Shown here: piece by piece, positions 7,566-13,745 of the stretch
How the letters are laid out: each line of letters opens with the position of its first letter
How positions within the stretch are numbered: position 1 is the first letter of the stretch
Assembly: GCA_023423775.1 (NCBI GenBank)
Contig: JAFAEZ010000095.1
Coordinates: 1 to 14,213 of the forward strand
Source: Pseudomonadota bacterium
GTDB lineage: Bacteria; Pseudomonadota; Alphaproteobacteria; Sphingomonadales; Sphingomonadaceae
Length of the DNA: 14,213 bases
Direction of reading: 5' to 3'
Made by a program: the position numbers and the translations under genes
Notes under the pieces: model-generated
The model's database searches: none
What the model was told of the DNA's origin: nothing
What the model saw: the letters and a program-made list of their open reading frames with translations, nothing else

Positions 7566-7834
7566 GATTCCAGCAGGCTCCGTGCGGCGACGATTTCGGC
7601 CGGCTTCACGCCGATCGCCTCGGCGCAGGCGAGCAGGTCCGGTTCGTGGGCTTCGAGAAAGGCGAGGGTGGCCGCGAGGACCGAAGGCTCGGCGATGCGC
7701 GTGCGCAGGTCGTCGGGCGTCAGTCCGGTAAGAGCGAGCAGCCGCTCGGCGCGGGCGCCGTCCGACAGCGTCCAGCTCAATGCGGAGAGCGCCAGAGCTA
7801 CCGCATTATCCGCGTTTGTTTCCTTAATCTTCAT
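7562..7834 (-). CDS. DUF3572 family protein
   Basis: A small protein of 90 residues, mostly helical, matching my recollection of the alphaproteobacterial DUF3572 family, whose function is unknown. Features are a conserved N-terminal ALSALSWTLSD segment (about residues 15-25), a LLALTGLTPDDLR motif (32-44), and a C-terminal helix LACAEAIGVKPAEIVAAR. There is no transmembrane segment or signal peptide. The ATG at 7834 is divergent from divK with only 35 nt between start codons; its own ribosome-binding site is weak (TAGGCG region). It overlaps the HAD hydrolase gene by 4 nt. The gene is often found beside divK in alphaproteobacteria, from memory, which hints at shared regulation or a linked role but proves neither. 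Confidence 0.85.
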   Translation of the reverse strand: MKIKETNADNAVALALSALSWTLSDGARAERLLALTGLTPDDLRTRIAEPSVLAATLAFLEAHEPDLLACAEAIGVKPAEIVAARSLLES

Positions 7835-7869
7835 CGCCTAAGATGTTGGGGGCTTCAGAAGGTTTGCGC

Positions 7870-8295
7870 GTGGCGAAAAAAATCCTCGTTGTCGAGGACA
7901 ACGAACTCAATCTGAAGCTGTTCTGCGATTTGCTCCGCGCCCACGGCTATGAAGCCGAGCCCGTCCGCGACGGCCGCGAGGCGCTCGAGCAAGCCCGTGC
8001 GTTCGAACCGGACCTCATCGTCATGGATATCCAGATGCCGCATATCAGCGGGCTCGAGCTGATCGAGCAGGTGAAGGCCGACGAGGATCTGAGGGTGATC
8101 CCGATCATGGCCGTTACCGCTTATGCGGCAAAGGGCGACGAGGAGCGGATCCGCGACGCCGGCGCCGAAGGCTATGTGTCCAAGCCGATATCGGTGATCC
8201 GCTTCGTCGAGGAAGTGGCTTCGCTGCTCGAGGCGGCACGGCTGAGCCGCGCCGCGGCCGATCAGGCCGTTCCCGGAACGCTCGAACAGCCCTGA
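7870..8295 (+). CDS. divK: response regulator DivK (cell-cycle single-domain receiver)
   Basis: A 141-residue receiver-only protein that strongly resembles DivK, the essential alphaproteobacterial cell-cycle regulator which, when phosphorylated by kinases such as DivJ and PleC, controls the DivL-CckA-CtrA pathway. Key residues align with Caulobacter DivK by position: Glu9-Asp10, phosphoacceptor Asp53 (VMDIQMP), Thr83 and Lys105 (SKPIS). The opening KKILVVEDNELNLKLF and the LLRAHGYE stretch are typical. I chose GTG 7870 because it gives this canonical N-terminus and has AGAAGG at 7857-7862, 7 nt upstream; ATG 7843 in the same frame would add nine unlikely residues. The C-terminus carries about 18 extra residues beyond the receiver fold. 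It is divergent from DUF3572 and convergent with rpmG, separated from it by a clear terminator. Confidence 0.92.
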   Translation: MAKKILVVEDNELNLKLFCDLLRAHGYEAEPVRDGREALEQARAFEPDLIVMDIQMPHISGLELIEQVKADEDLRVIPIMAVTAYAAKGDEERIRDAGAEGYVSKPISVIRFVEEVASLLEAARLSRAAADQAVPGTLEQP

Positions 8296-8302
8296 ACGCA
8301 GA

Positions 8303-8327
8303 AAACCCCGGCGCGAGGCCGGGGTTT
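8303..8327. terminator. bidirectional intrinsic terminator between divK and rpmG
   Basis: A perfect 10-bp inverted repeat, AAACCCCGGC (8303-8312) and GCCGGGGTTT (8318-8327), with a 5-nt GCGAG loop. The A and T ends give a short U tract on either strand (AAAA upstream at 8302-8305, TTT at 8325-8327), which suits two convergent genes ending at 8295 and 8377. Confidence 0.85.
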
Positions 8328-8376
8328 CCAGGTGTCAAGCGCCGCCCCGGTGGGACGGCTGGCGCGCGAAGCGGCC

Positions 8377-8544
8377 TTACTTGATCTTGGCTTCCTTGAA
8401 CTCGACATGCTTGCGCACGCGCGGGTCGTACTTGCGGAAGGTCATCTTCTCGGTGATGTTCCGCGGATTCTTCTTGGTGACGTAGAAGAAGCCGGTGTCG
8501 GCGGTGCTCACGAGCTTGATCTTGACGGTTGCGGGCTTCGCCAT
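8377..8544 (-). CDS. rpmG: 50S ribosomal protein L33
   Basis: A 55-residue ribosomal protein of the large subunit. The translation begins MAKPATVKIKLVSTADTG and ends HVEFKEAKIK, with the family core FFYVTKKNPRN and KMTFRKYDPRVRKH. It lacks the four cysteines of the zinc-ribbon form of L33, so it is the Cys-free version common in proteobacteria. The ATG at 8544 is preceded by GAGAGG, 5 nt upstream. The stop TAA is at 8377-8379, facing divK. The upstream 180 bases hold a possible short leader ORF and a hairpin (see separate entries). The product is short but the match is complete from start to stop, so confidence is high. Confidence 0.97.
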   Translation of the reverse strand: MAKPATVKIKLVSTADTGFFYVTKKNPRNITEKMTFRKYDPRVRKHVEFKEAKIK

Positions 8545-8553
8545 GGCGGCCTC

Positions 8554-8604
8554 TCAAAACTGGTGGTTTGCAGAAGAAATGAAAGCGGCGTCGCCGCCGC
8601 TCAT
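8554..8604 (-). CDS. possible 16-codon leader ORF upstream of rpmG
   Basis: Reading minus strand, an ATG at 8604 opens a 16-residue frame, MSGGDAAFISSANHQF, that stops with TGA at 8554-8556, 9 nt before the rpmG start. AGAGG lies about 9 nt upstream of this ATG. The TGA is part of the TGAGAGG that also forms the rpmG ribosome-binding site, so ribosomes finishing it would sit on that site. It could equally be a chance frame; no similarity is known to me. A hairpin overlaps its first codons. Confidence 0.25.
   Translation of the reverse strand: MSGGDAAFISSANHQF
8584..8601 (-). promoter_or_regulatory. hairpin in the rpmG 5' region
   Basis: A perfect 7-bp stem, AGCGGCG (8584-8590) with CGCCGCT (8595-8601), closes a TCGC loop about 40 nt upstream of the rpmG ATG. 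On the minus-strand mRNA the stem directly follows the ATG of the possible leader ORF. A TTGACA -35 hexamer lies further upstream (8637-8642, minus strand) but has no recognisable -10 at 16-18 nt. Confidence 0.35.
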
Positions 8605-8728
8605 GCGTGGTCGCCTCTGCCGCTGTCCGCGCGATATGTCAAGGCCGGAAGGGCGCAGAGAGAGCTTAACATCACTGCAACCATATCGGCGCATGCTGGC
8701 CTCCAGTCCCTGAGGCGGGAGCCGGAAC

Positions 8729-9046
8729 ATGCGGGCCGAACATGATGCGATGATGCTGGTGCGCGCAGATTTGTGCGAGCGCCTCGAAAGCCTCCAGCGG
8801 CTCGTGCGCACCGGGGGGGGCGGCGTCAGCGAGAATGTAGCGATCATCCGTCGCACCGCCGCTGCCTACGGCCTGACCCCGGTCGTCCGCCTGGCCGAGG
8901 CGATGGAGCGGGCGATGTCGGACGACCATCCGTGGCCTGCTTCGCTCTATCTCGACCGGCTGCACGACGCCATCGGCTGCGAGCGTGCGGACGAGCTCGC
9001 CAGCCAGGCGATGCTTGCCTCGATCTCGGTGCGCCTGGGCGCCTGA
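8729..9046 (+). CDS. small helical protein, unrecognised; HPt-like pattern lacking the histidine
   Basis: A 105-residue soluble protein I do not recognise. The start is ATG 8729 with GGGAG at 8717-8721, 7 nt upstream; ATG 8750 is a possible alternative. It appears all-helical: about residues 10-27, 34-47, 50-66, 72-82 and 87-101. Residues 38-48 (AIIRRTAAAYG) align with the HPt motif HxxKGxxxxxG with Ala38 in place of the phospho-histidine, Arg41 for Lys and Gly48 conserved, followed by a VRLAEAMERAM helix as in HPt domains. That resemblance is inference from a short pattern. Codon 29-32 is a Gly run within an eight-G tract (8813-8820). Reading the other frame after this tract gives Arg/Pro-rich nonsense, so the chosen frame is right. 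The transporter gene follows after 5 nt, suggesting an operon. Confidence 0.7.
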   Translation: MRAEHDAMMLVRADLCERLESLQRLVRTGGGGVSENVAIIRRTAAAYGLTPVVRLAEAMERAMSDDHPWPASLYLDRLHDAIGCERADELASQAMLASISVRLGA

Positions 9047-9051
9047 TCGGG

Positions 9052-9618
9052 GTGGACGCGCTCCTCCCCGCTTTCGTCGTCGCCCTGCTCGCCGAATGGG
9101 GTGACAAGACCCAATTGCTCGTCATGGCGCTCGCCGTCCGCTTCCGGCGGCCGGCCCCGATCCTTGCCGGGGTAGTTCTGGCCGCGCTCGCCAACGCCTT
9201 GTTGGCGGCGTTTGGCGGCGTGATCATCCACGATTTCATCACGGCGCGGGCCGCGGCGCTGCTGGTCGCGGTCTCTTTGCTTTCCGCCGGGATCTTCGGC
9301 CTCATGCGCCCCTCGCCGCCCGATCTGGGCACGACCTGGAGGACCGGCGCGTTCCTCACCAGCCTGGGCTGCTTCTTCCTCGCCGAATTTGCCGACAAGA
9401 CCCAGTTCGTCACCGGCGCGCTTGCGGCCCATCACGATTCACTGGTGTTCACGGCCCTTGGCGCGGCCGCTGGGGTCACCGCCGCCAGCGTGCCGGCCAT
9501 AGCGCTCGGCGACCGCCTCGCGGCAGTTGCGCCGGTGCAGGCGATCCGGGTCGGCATCGCGTCGCTGCTGCTCCTCGCCGGCCTCGTCGTGACGGTGAGC
9601 GCGCTCGCCCTCGTCTGA
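9052..9618 (+). CDS. TMEM165/GDT1 (UPF0016) family cation transporter
   Basis: A 188-residue inner-membrane protein of the UPF0016 family; characterised relatives (yeast Gdt1, human TMEM165, bacterial and cyanobacterial Mn exporters) move Mn2+ and/or Ca2+, usually against H+. Both family motifs, E-x-x-D-[KR]-T, are present: EWGDKT at residues 15-20 and EFADKT at 112-117, one in each half of an internal duplication of about three helices each. Hydrophobic segments cover nearly the whole protein. The start is GTG 9052, giving MDALLPAFVVALLAEWGDKTQ with the motif in the first helix; an open frame extends upstream to 8773 but is Arg/Pro-rich nonsense. The Shine-Dalgarno sequence is weak and the gap to the preceding stop is 5 nt, so coupled translation is likely. 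Direction and cation specificity cannot be read from sequence; Mn efflux is the likeliest role. Confidence 0.92.
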   Translation: MDALLPAFVVALLAEWGDKTQLLVMALAVRFRRPAPILAGVVLAALANALLAAFGGVIIHDFITARAAALLVAVSLLSAGIFGLMRPSPPDLGTTWRTGAFLTSLGCFFLAEFADKTQFVTGALAAHHDSLVFTALGAAAGVTAASVPAIALGDRLAAVAPVQAIRVGIASLLLLAGLVVTVSALALV

Positions 9619-9630
9619 CCGGCGGCGGTT

Positions 9631-9657
9631 GGAACCCCATCGCCGGGTCGATACGTT
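9631..9657 (+). promoter_or_regulatory. weak EcfG-like promoter candidate before the DNA ligase
   Basis: GGAAC at 9631-9635 is followed by CGTT at 9654-9657 with an 18-nt spacer, one longer than the 16-17 nt norm. Both boxes are exact. Transcription would start around 9664-9667, right at the ligase ATG (9667), so the message would be leaderless or nearly so. That would agree with the poor Shine-Dalgarno sequence there. The spacer length keeps confidence low. Confidence 0.3.
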
Positions 9658-9666
9658 ACGGACGCG

Positions 9667-11274
9667 ATGCGCGAATTCTCCCAGCTTCTGGACGGCCTCG
9701 TCTATACGCGCTCGCGCAATGCCAAGCTCAAGCTGATCGGCGATTATCTGCAGCGTACGCCCGACCCCGATCGCGGCTACGCGCTCGCTGCGCTCACCGG
9801 CGAGCTCAACATTCCCGCCGTGAAGCCCGCCCTGATCCGCGCCATCACCGAGGAGCGGGTCGATCCGGTGCTGTTCCATATGAGCCGCGACTATGTCGGC
9901 GACACGGCCGAGACCGTGTCTTTGCTCTGGCCCAAGGCGATCGCGCAGCCCGCGGATATCGACGACGGCACGCTTCGCATCTCGAACGTGGTCGAGCGGC
10001 TGGCGAGCCTCGGCCGATCGGAGGCGCCCGCCGCGCTCGCCGAGATGCTCGACCATCTCGACGCCAGCGGCCGCTACGCCCTGCTGAAGCTCGCCACCGG
10101 CGAATTGCGGATCGGCGTCTCGGCGCGGCTCGCCAAGACCGCGCTCGCTGCCGCCTTCGGCCTCGACGTCGATGCGGTGGAGGAAGTGTGGCACGGCATC
10201 GGCCCGCCCTATCTGCCGCTCTTCGCCTGGGCCGAAGGGAAGGGCGAGCAGCCCACGGCGCACAATGTCCCGGTCTTCCGGCCCTTCATGCTGGCGCATC
10301 CGCTGGAGGATGCGCGCGTGTCGATGGAGGATTATGCCGCGGAGTGGAAATGGGACGGTATCCGGGTCCAGATCGTCCGCGTGGCCGGCGAAACCCGGCT
10401 GTACAGCCGTGCCGGCGACGACATCACGCGCAGCTTTCCCGAGGTCGCCGCCGCTTTCGATCGGGACGGTGTAGTCGACGGCGAGTTGCTCGTGCGCGGC
10501 ACGTTCCAGGGCGCGGAGGAGCATGGCGGCGGCGCGGCGAGCTTCAACGCGCTCCAGCAGAGGCTCGGGCGGAAGATCGTCTCGCCGAAGATGCTGGCCG
10601 ATTATCCGGCCTTCGTGCGGCTTTACGACATCCTGTTCGACGGTCTGAACGACCTACGCGCCCTCAGCTGGGAGGAGCGCCGTAAAGGGCTCGAGGCGTT
10701 CGTAAAGGCACTGGACCCGGAACGGTTCGACCTGTCCGCTTTGATCGAGGCGGAGACTTTCGAGCAGCTGGAGGAAATCCGCGGCGGTGCCCGCGACGCC
10801 GCGATCGAGGGCGTGATGCTCAAGCGGCGCGACAGCCCCTACGTGCCCGGGCGCAAGGTCGGCCATTGGTACAAATGGAAGCGCGACCCGCTCGTCGCCG
10901 ACTGCGTGCTGATGTACGCGCAGCGCGGCTCGGGGAAGCGCTCCTCTTATTATTCCGACTACACGTTCGGCTGCTGGACCGACGAAGGCGAGCTGCTGCC
11001 GGTCGGCAAGGCCTATTTCGGCTTTACCGACGAGGAATTGATGTGGCTCGACCGCTTCGTCCGCAACAACACGGTCCAGCGCTTCGGCCCGGTTCGCGAG
11101 GTCGAGAAGAGCCTCGTGCTCGAGGTCGCCTTCGACTCCATCCACGAGAGCAAGCGCCACAAATCGGGGCTGGCGATGCGCTTCCCGCGCATCTCGCGGA
11201 TCCGCACCGACAAGCCGGCGCACGAGGCCGACCAGATCGAGACCCTGCGGCGGATGGTCGCCGATGCGCCTTAG
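9667..11274 (+). CDS. ATP-dependent DNA ligase, PP_1105 family (TIGR04120 type)
   Basis: A 535-residue ATP-dependent DNA ligase that seals nicks through a lysyl-AMP intermediate. Order of domains: an N-terminal helical DNA-binding domain (about 1-190), the nucleotidyltransferase domain (about 200-420) and an OB-fold (420-530). Catalytic motifs: motif I EWKWDGIR with Lys228, motif III VDGELLVRG (Glu273), motif IV EGVMLK (Glu381), motif V WYKWKR (Lys403, Lys405). The stretch YAQRGSGKRSSYYSDYTFG and the LEVAFDSIHESKRHKSG segment are specific to the bacterial PP_1105 type, which is usually encoded with an Lhr-type helicase, an exonuclease and a metallophosphoesterase. None of those partners lies beside it here. 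It lacks the fused polymerase or nuclease domains of LigD. The ATG at 9667 gives a normal N-terminus, MREFSQLLDGLVYTRSRNAK. Confidence 0.95.
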   Translation: MREFSQLLDGLVYTRSRNAKLKLIGDYLQRTPDPDRGYALAALTGELNIPAVKPALIRAITEERVDPVLFHMSRDYVGDTAETVSLLWPKAIAQPADIDDGTLRISNVVERLASLGRSEAPAALAEMLDHLDASGRYALLKLATGELRIGVSARLAKTALAAAFGLDVDAVEEVWHGIGPPYLPLFAWAEGKGEQPTAHNVPVFRPFMLAHPLEDARVSMEDYAAEWKWDGIRVQIVRVAGETRLYSRAGDDITRSFPEVAAAFDRDGVVDGELLVRGTFQGAEEHGGGAASFNALQQRLGRKIVSPKMLADYPAFVRLYDILFDGLNDLRALSWEERRKGLEAFVKALDPERFDLSALIEAETFEQLEEIRGGARDAAIEGVMLKRRDSPYVPGRKVGHWYKWKRDPLVADCVLMYAQRGSGKRSSYYSDYTFGCWTDEGELLPVGKAYFGFTDEELMWLDRFVRNNTVQRFGPVREVEKSLVLEVAFDSIHESKRHKSGLAMRFPRISRIRTDKPAHEADQIETLRRMVADAP

Positions 11275-11310
11275 GGAAGGGCCAGGCCGTGTCTCGGCCC
11301 GGCATGTTCC

Positions 11311-11883
11311 TCAATCCTCGCGTGGCAGGACGGTGAGCACCCGGCTGATGAAGGCGTGGAATTCGGCCATGTAGCCGCGCAGAAATTCCCTGGTCGAATC
11401 CACCGTAACCTCACCGTCGTCGGTGATCATGTTGGGTGTGAACTGAATGTACGCTTCGGGCGCGTTCATCTGCGGCGAGTTGCAGAAGCTCAGCACGCTC
11501 CGTAGGCTCTGCTGCGCGATGGCGGTGCCGATCGCGCCTGGCGAAGTCCCGATCACGGCCGACGGTTTGCGGGTGAAGGCGTTGGTGCCGTAGGGACGGC
11601 TCGCCCAGTCGATCGCGTTCTTGAGCCCGCCGGGTATCGAGCGATTATATTCCGGCGTCACGAAAAGGATCGCGTCGGAAGCCTTGATCGCGGCTTTGAA
11701 CTCCCTGGCGACCTGCGGATAATCGTCGTCATAATCGTAGCTGTAGAGCGGCAGGTCGCGGAACGGGATCTCCGAGAATTCGAGGCCGTCCGGAGCGAGG
11801 CGGATCAGCGCATTGGCGAGCTTGCGGTTGATCGATTGGGTGGCGAGGCTGCCGATCAGGTAGCCGACCTTGTACGTCGTCAT
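11311..11883 (-). CDS. NADPH-dependent FMN reductase (flavodoxin-like NAD(P)H oxidoreductase)
   Basis: A 190-residue flavodoxin-fold oxidoreductase that transfers electrons from NAD(P)H through FMN to flavin, quinone or metal acceptors. Flavin-binding signatures: phosphate loop GSLATQSIN (residues 11-19), TPEYNRSIPGGLKNAIDW (76-93) and GTSPGAIGTAIAQQSLRSVL later in the fold; these match the family that includes ChrR/YieF-type quinone and chromate reductases. There is no signal peptide. The ATG at 11883 has a strong AGGAG at 11893-11897, 9 nt upstream. It lies 116 nt downstream of the catalase stop on the same strand, so co-transcription is possible, and its 3' end faces the ligase across 36 nt. 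Substrate cannot be assigned; quinone reduction that limits redox cycling would fit the catalase beside it. Confidence 0.9.
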   Translation of the reverse strand: MTTYKVGYLIGSLATQSINRKLANALIRLAPDGLEFSEIPFRDLPLYSYDYDDDYPQVAREFKAAIKASDAILFVTPEYNRSIPGGLKNAIDWASRPYGTNAFTRKPSAVIGTSPGAIGTAIAQQSLRSVLSFCNSPQMNAPEAYIQFTPNMITDDGEVTVDSTREFLRGYMAEFHAFISRVLTVLPRED

Positions 11884-11950
11884 GACGCTCGTCTCCTATT
11901 GGAATGGACAGGCCTCCGGACAACAGTCGGTGGCCAAAGGGGTTGCCAAG

Positions 11951-11990
11951 GCGGGCGCCGCCCGGCCCTTCGGCAGGACGAAGCGCCCGC
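11951..11990 (-). promoter_or_regulatory. structured intercistronic RNA between catalase and FMN reductase
   Basis: An 8-bp perfect inverted repeat, GCGGGCGC (11951-11958) with GCGCCCGC (11983-11990). In the minus-strand transcript an alternative nested CTTCG/CGAAG stem can form inside it, with loop TCCTGC. A 12-nt palindrome (11984-11995) overlaps one arm. No U tract follows, so it is not a clear terminator; it may cap the 3' end of catalase mRNA or reduce read-through. Confidence 0.35.
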
Positions 11991-11999
11991 GGGCGGAGC

Positions 12000-13499
12000 T
12001 CAGCTCTCGCCCATGCCCTCGGCTGGCTGCGGCGCGGCGCCGGCGCGGACCTTGTCCTCGATGCGCTGGCCGACATCCGGGTCGATATTCTTCCAATATT
12101 GGAAGGCACGCCCCAGCACCGGCTCGCGCACGCCGCCGAGCAAGCTGCCCGCGACCTGGTCGATCAAAGCGGCGCGCTGGCGATCGTCGAACACCTCGCG
12201 CACCAGAATGCCGGGCTGGGTGAAGTCGTCATCGCCCGGCCGCAGCTTGTAGGCGCTGCGCACCATCGCGCCGTCCGCTTCCCAGCCGTCGTCGGCCGGT
12301 CCGGTCTCGTCCGCCCAGGGCCGGCCGGCGCTGTTGGGTGCGTAGACCGGCGCGGCGCCAGTGTGGTGATAGTTCATCGGGCCATCGACCATGTAGCTGT
12401 TCACCGGCACCTTGGGCTGGTTGACCGGCAGCTGGTGGAAGTTCGCGCCGATCCGGTTCCGTTGCGCGTCGTTATAGGCGAAGGCGCGGCCGAGCAGCAT
12501 CTTGTCGGGCGAGAGGCCGATGCCGGGCACAATGTTGCCGGGCGAGAAGGCTGCCTGCTCGATCTGGGCGAAGAAGTTCTCCGGGTTGCGGTTGAGCGTC
12601 ATCGTGCCGACCGGGATCAGCGGATAGTCGGCATGCGGCCAGGTCTTTGTCAGGTCGAACGGGTTGATCCGGTAGGTCTTGGCTTCCTCATAGGGCATCA
12701 CCTGGACCGACAATCTCCAGCTCGGGTGCTCGCCGCGGGCGATCGCCTCGAACAGGTCGCGACGGTGGAAGTCGGCATCGGCGCCGGACATGGCCGAGGC
12801 CTCCTCGTTCGAGAAGAAGGCCATGCCCTGCTGGGTGTGGAAATGATATTTCACCCAGAATTTCTCGCCGGCGGCGTTGATCCACATATAGGTGTGCGAG
12901 CCGTAGCCGTTCATCTGGCGCCAGCTGCGCGGGAGGCCGCGTTCGCCCATCAGATAGGTGACTTGGTGCGCGCTCTCCGGATTGCTGGTCCAGAAGTCCC
13001 ATTGCATGTGGTTGTCGCGCAAGCCGCTGTCCGGAAGCCTTTTCTGGCTGCGGATGAAGTGCGGGAACTTCATCGGATCGCGTACGAAGAAGACTGGCGT
13101 GTTGTTGCCGACCAGGTCGTAATTGCCCTCGTCGGTGTAGAATTTGAGGCTGAAACCGCGCACGTCGCGCCAGGTGTCGGGGCTGCCCTGCTCGCCGGCG
13201 ACCGTCGAGAAGCGGGCGAGCATGTCGGTCTTGGCGCCTTTCTGGAAAAGAGCGGCCTTGGTGAAGGCCGAGACATCCTCGGTCGTCTCGAAGATGCCGA
13301 ACGCGCCCGAGCCCTTGGCGTGGGGCTGGCGCTCGATCGTCTTCTCGCGATTGAAATGCGCCATCTGCTCGAGGAAATGGACGTCGTGCAGCACGATCGG
13401 ACCATCGGAGCCGATGGTGAGTGAGTTGCGGTCGCTGGGGGCCGGTGCTCCCACCCCCGTGGTCGAACCGGTGGCCTCTCTCGTGCGCGTGTCTGACAT
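12000..13499 (-). CDS. katA: monofunctional heme catalase (clade 3 small-subunit type)
   Basis: A 499-residue heme catalase that converts hydrogen peroxide to water and oxygen. Distal active-site residues: His60 in RQPHAKGSGAFG and Asn133 in DLVGNNTPVFF, 73 residues apart as in bovine catalase. The proximal heme ligand is Tyr342 in the RAFAYNDAQ signature, with the following Arg-rich helix and QLPVN. Length and the DPMKFPHFIRSQKR and MQWDFWTSNPESAHQVTYLMG segments fit the small-subunit type, without the extra flavodoxin-like C-terminal domain of large catalases. There is no signal peptide, so cytoplasmic. The ATG at 13499 has AAGGA 8 nt upstream (minus strand). It is divergent from the DoxX gene and upstream of an FMN reductase. 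I give the symbol katA by type only; the genome could use another name. No clear regulator site was seen in the promoter region. Confidence 0.95.
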   Translation of the reverse strand: MSDTRTREATGSTTGVGAPAPSDRNSLTIGSDGPIVLHDVHFLEQMAHFNREKTIERQPHAKGSGAFGIFETTEDVSAFTKAALFQKGAKTDMLARFSTVAGEQGSPDTWRDVRGFSLKFYTDEGNYDLVGNNTPVFFVRDPMKFPHFIRSQKRLPDSGLRDNHMQWDFWTSNPESAHQVTYLMGERGLPRSWRQMNGYGSHTYMWINAAGEKFWVKYHFHTQQGMAFFSNEEASAMSGADADFHRRDLFEAIARGEHPSWRLSVQVMPYEEAKTYRINPFDLTKTWPHADYPLIPVGTMTLNRNPENFFAQIEQAAFSPGNIVPGIGLSPDKMLLGRAFAYNDAQRNRIGANFHQLPVNQPKVPVNSYMVDGPMNYHHTGAAPVYAPNSAGRPWADETGPADDGWEADGAMVRSAYKLRPGDDDFTQPGILVREVFDDRQRAALIDQVAGSLLGGVREPVLGRAFQYWKNIDPDVGQRIEDKVRAGAAPQPAEGMGES

Positions 13500-13745
13500 A
13501 GAAGATATCCTTTCTGCGAATGGTCTCCTTCCTAGGTGGGAACCGGGCTGTGATCGGGCAATTCAATTAAAGCGAAGGCTGTGTATGGTTCTATCGATCA
13601 ATTGGTGCGCGTGCGAAGGATGGGAAGAACGGCCAGCACCGAGGTCACCGCGGCCGTTGCGGGCTAATAATGATTGTGCGACCAAGAGATGTCTCGGCGG
13701 AGCCTCGAGAACCCCGCGCGGGACGGAGAGAACAGGAGGTTTCGC
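13500..13745. promoter_or_regulatory. divergent intergenic region between catalase and DoxX
   Basis: This 246-base region holds both promoters but no gene. It has a locally AT-rich core (about 13560-13603, with CAATTCAATTAAAG and a CTATCGATCAATTG segment) that contrasts with its GC-rich surroundings. A strong AGGAGG (13734-13739) serves DoxX and AAGGA near 13508-13512 (minus strand) serves catalase. I could not assign convincing -35/-10 pairs or a regulator operator. A GGAAC at 13539-13543 has no partner box at the right distance. Confidence 0.5.

Noticed and set aside
7824..7844. CtrA-like TTAA site between DUF3572 and divK
   Set aside because: There is a single TTAA; no second half-site at 7 nt, so it is not a CtrA box.
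8614..8642. sigma70 promoter for rpmG from TTGACA at 8637-8642 (minus strand)
   Set aside because: The -35 hexamer is perfect but nothing resembling TATAAT follows at 16-18 nt.
8773..9051. Upstream extension of the transporter frame to 8773
   Set aside because: The extension is Arg/Pro-rich with no similarity to a transporter N-terminus and overlaps the small helical ORF, which has a ribosome-binding site and sensible composition.
11275..11310. Terminator between the ligase and FMN reductase genes
   Set aside because: Only a 5-bp GGCCG/CGGCC stem exists, without a U tract on either strand.
13539..13563. GGAAC in the catalase-DoxX gap as another EcfG promoter
   Set aside because: No CGTT or GTT at 16-18 nt; the sequence there is AATT.
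13576..13602. OxyR-like operator in the catalase promoter region
   Set aside because: Only one partial ATAG-type element is present and the four-part spacing of an OxyR site is missing.
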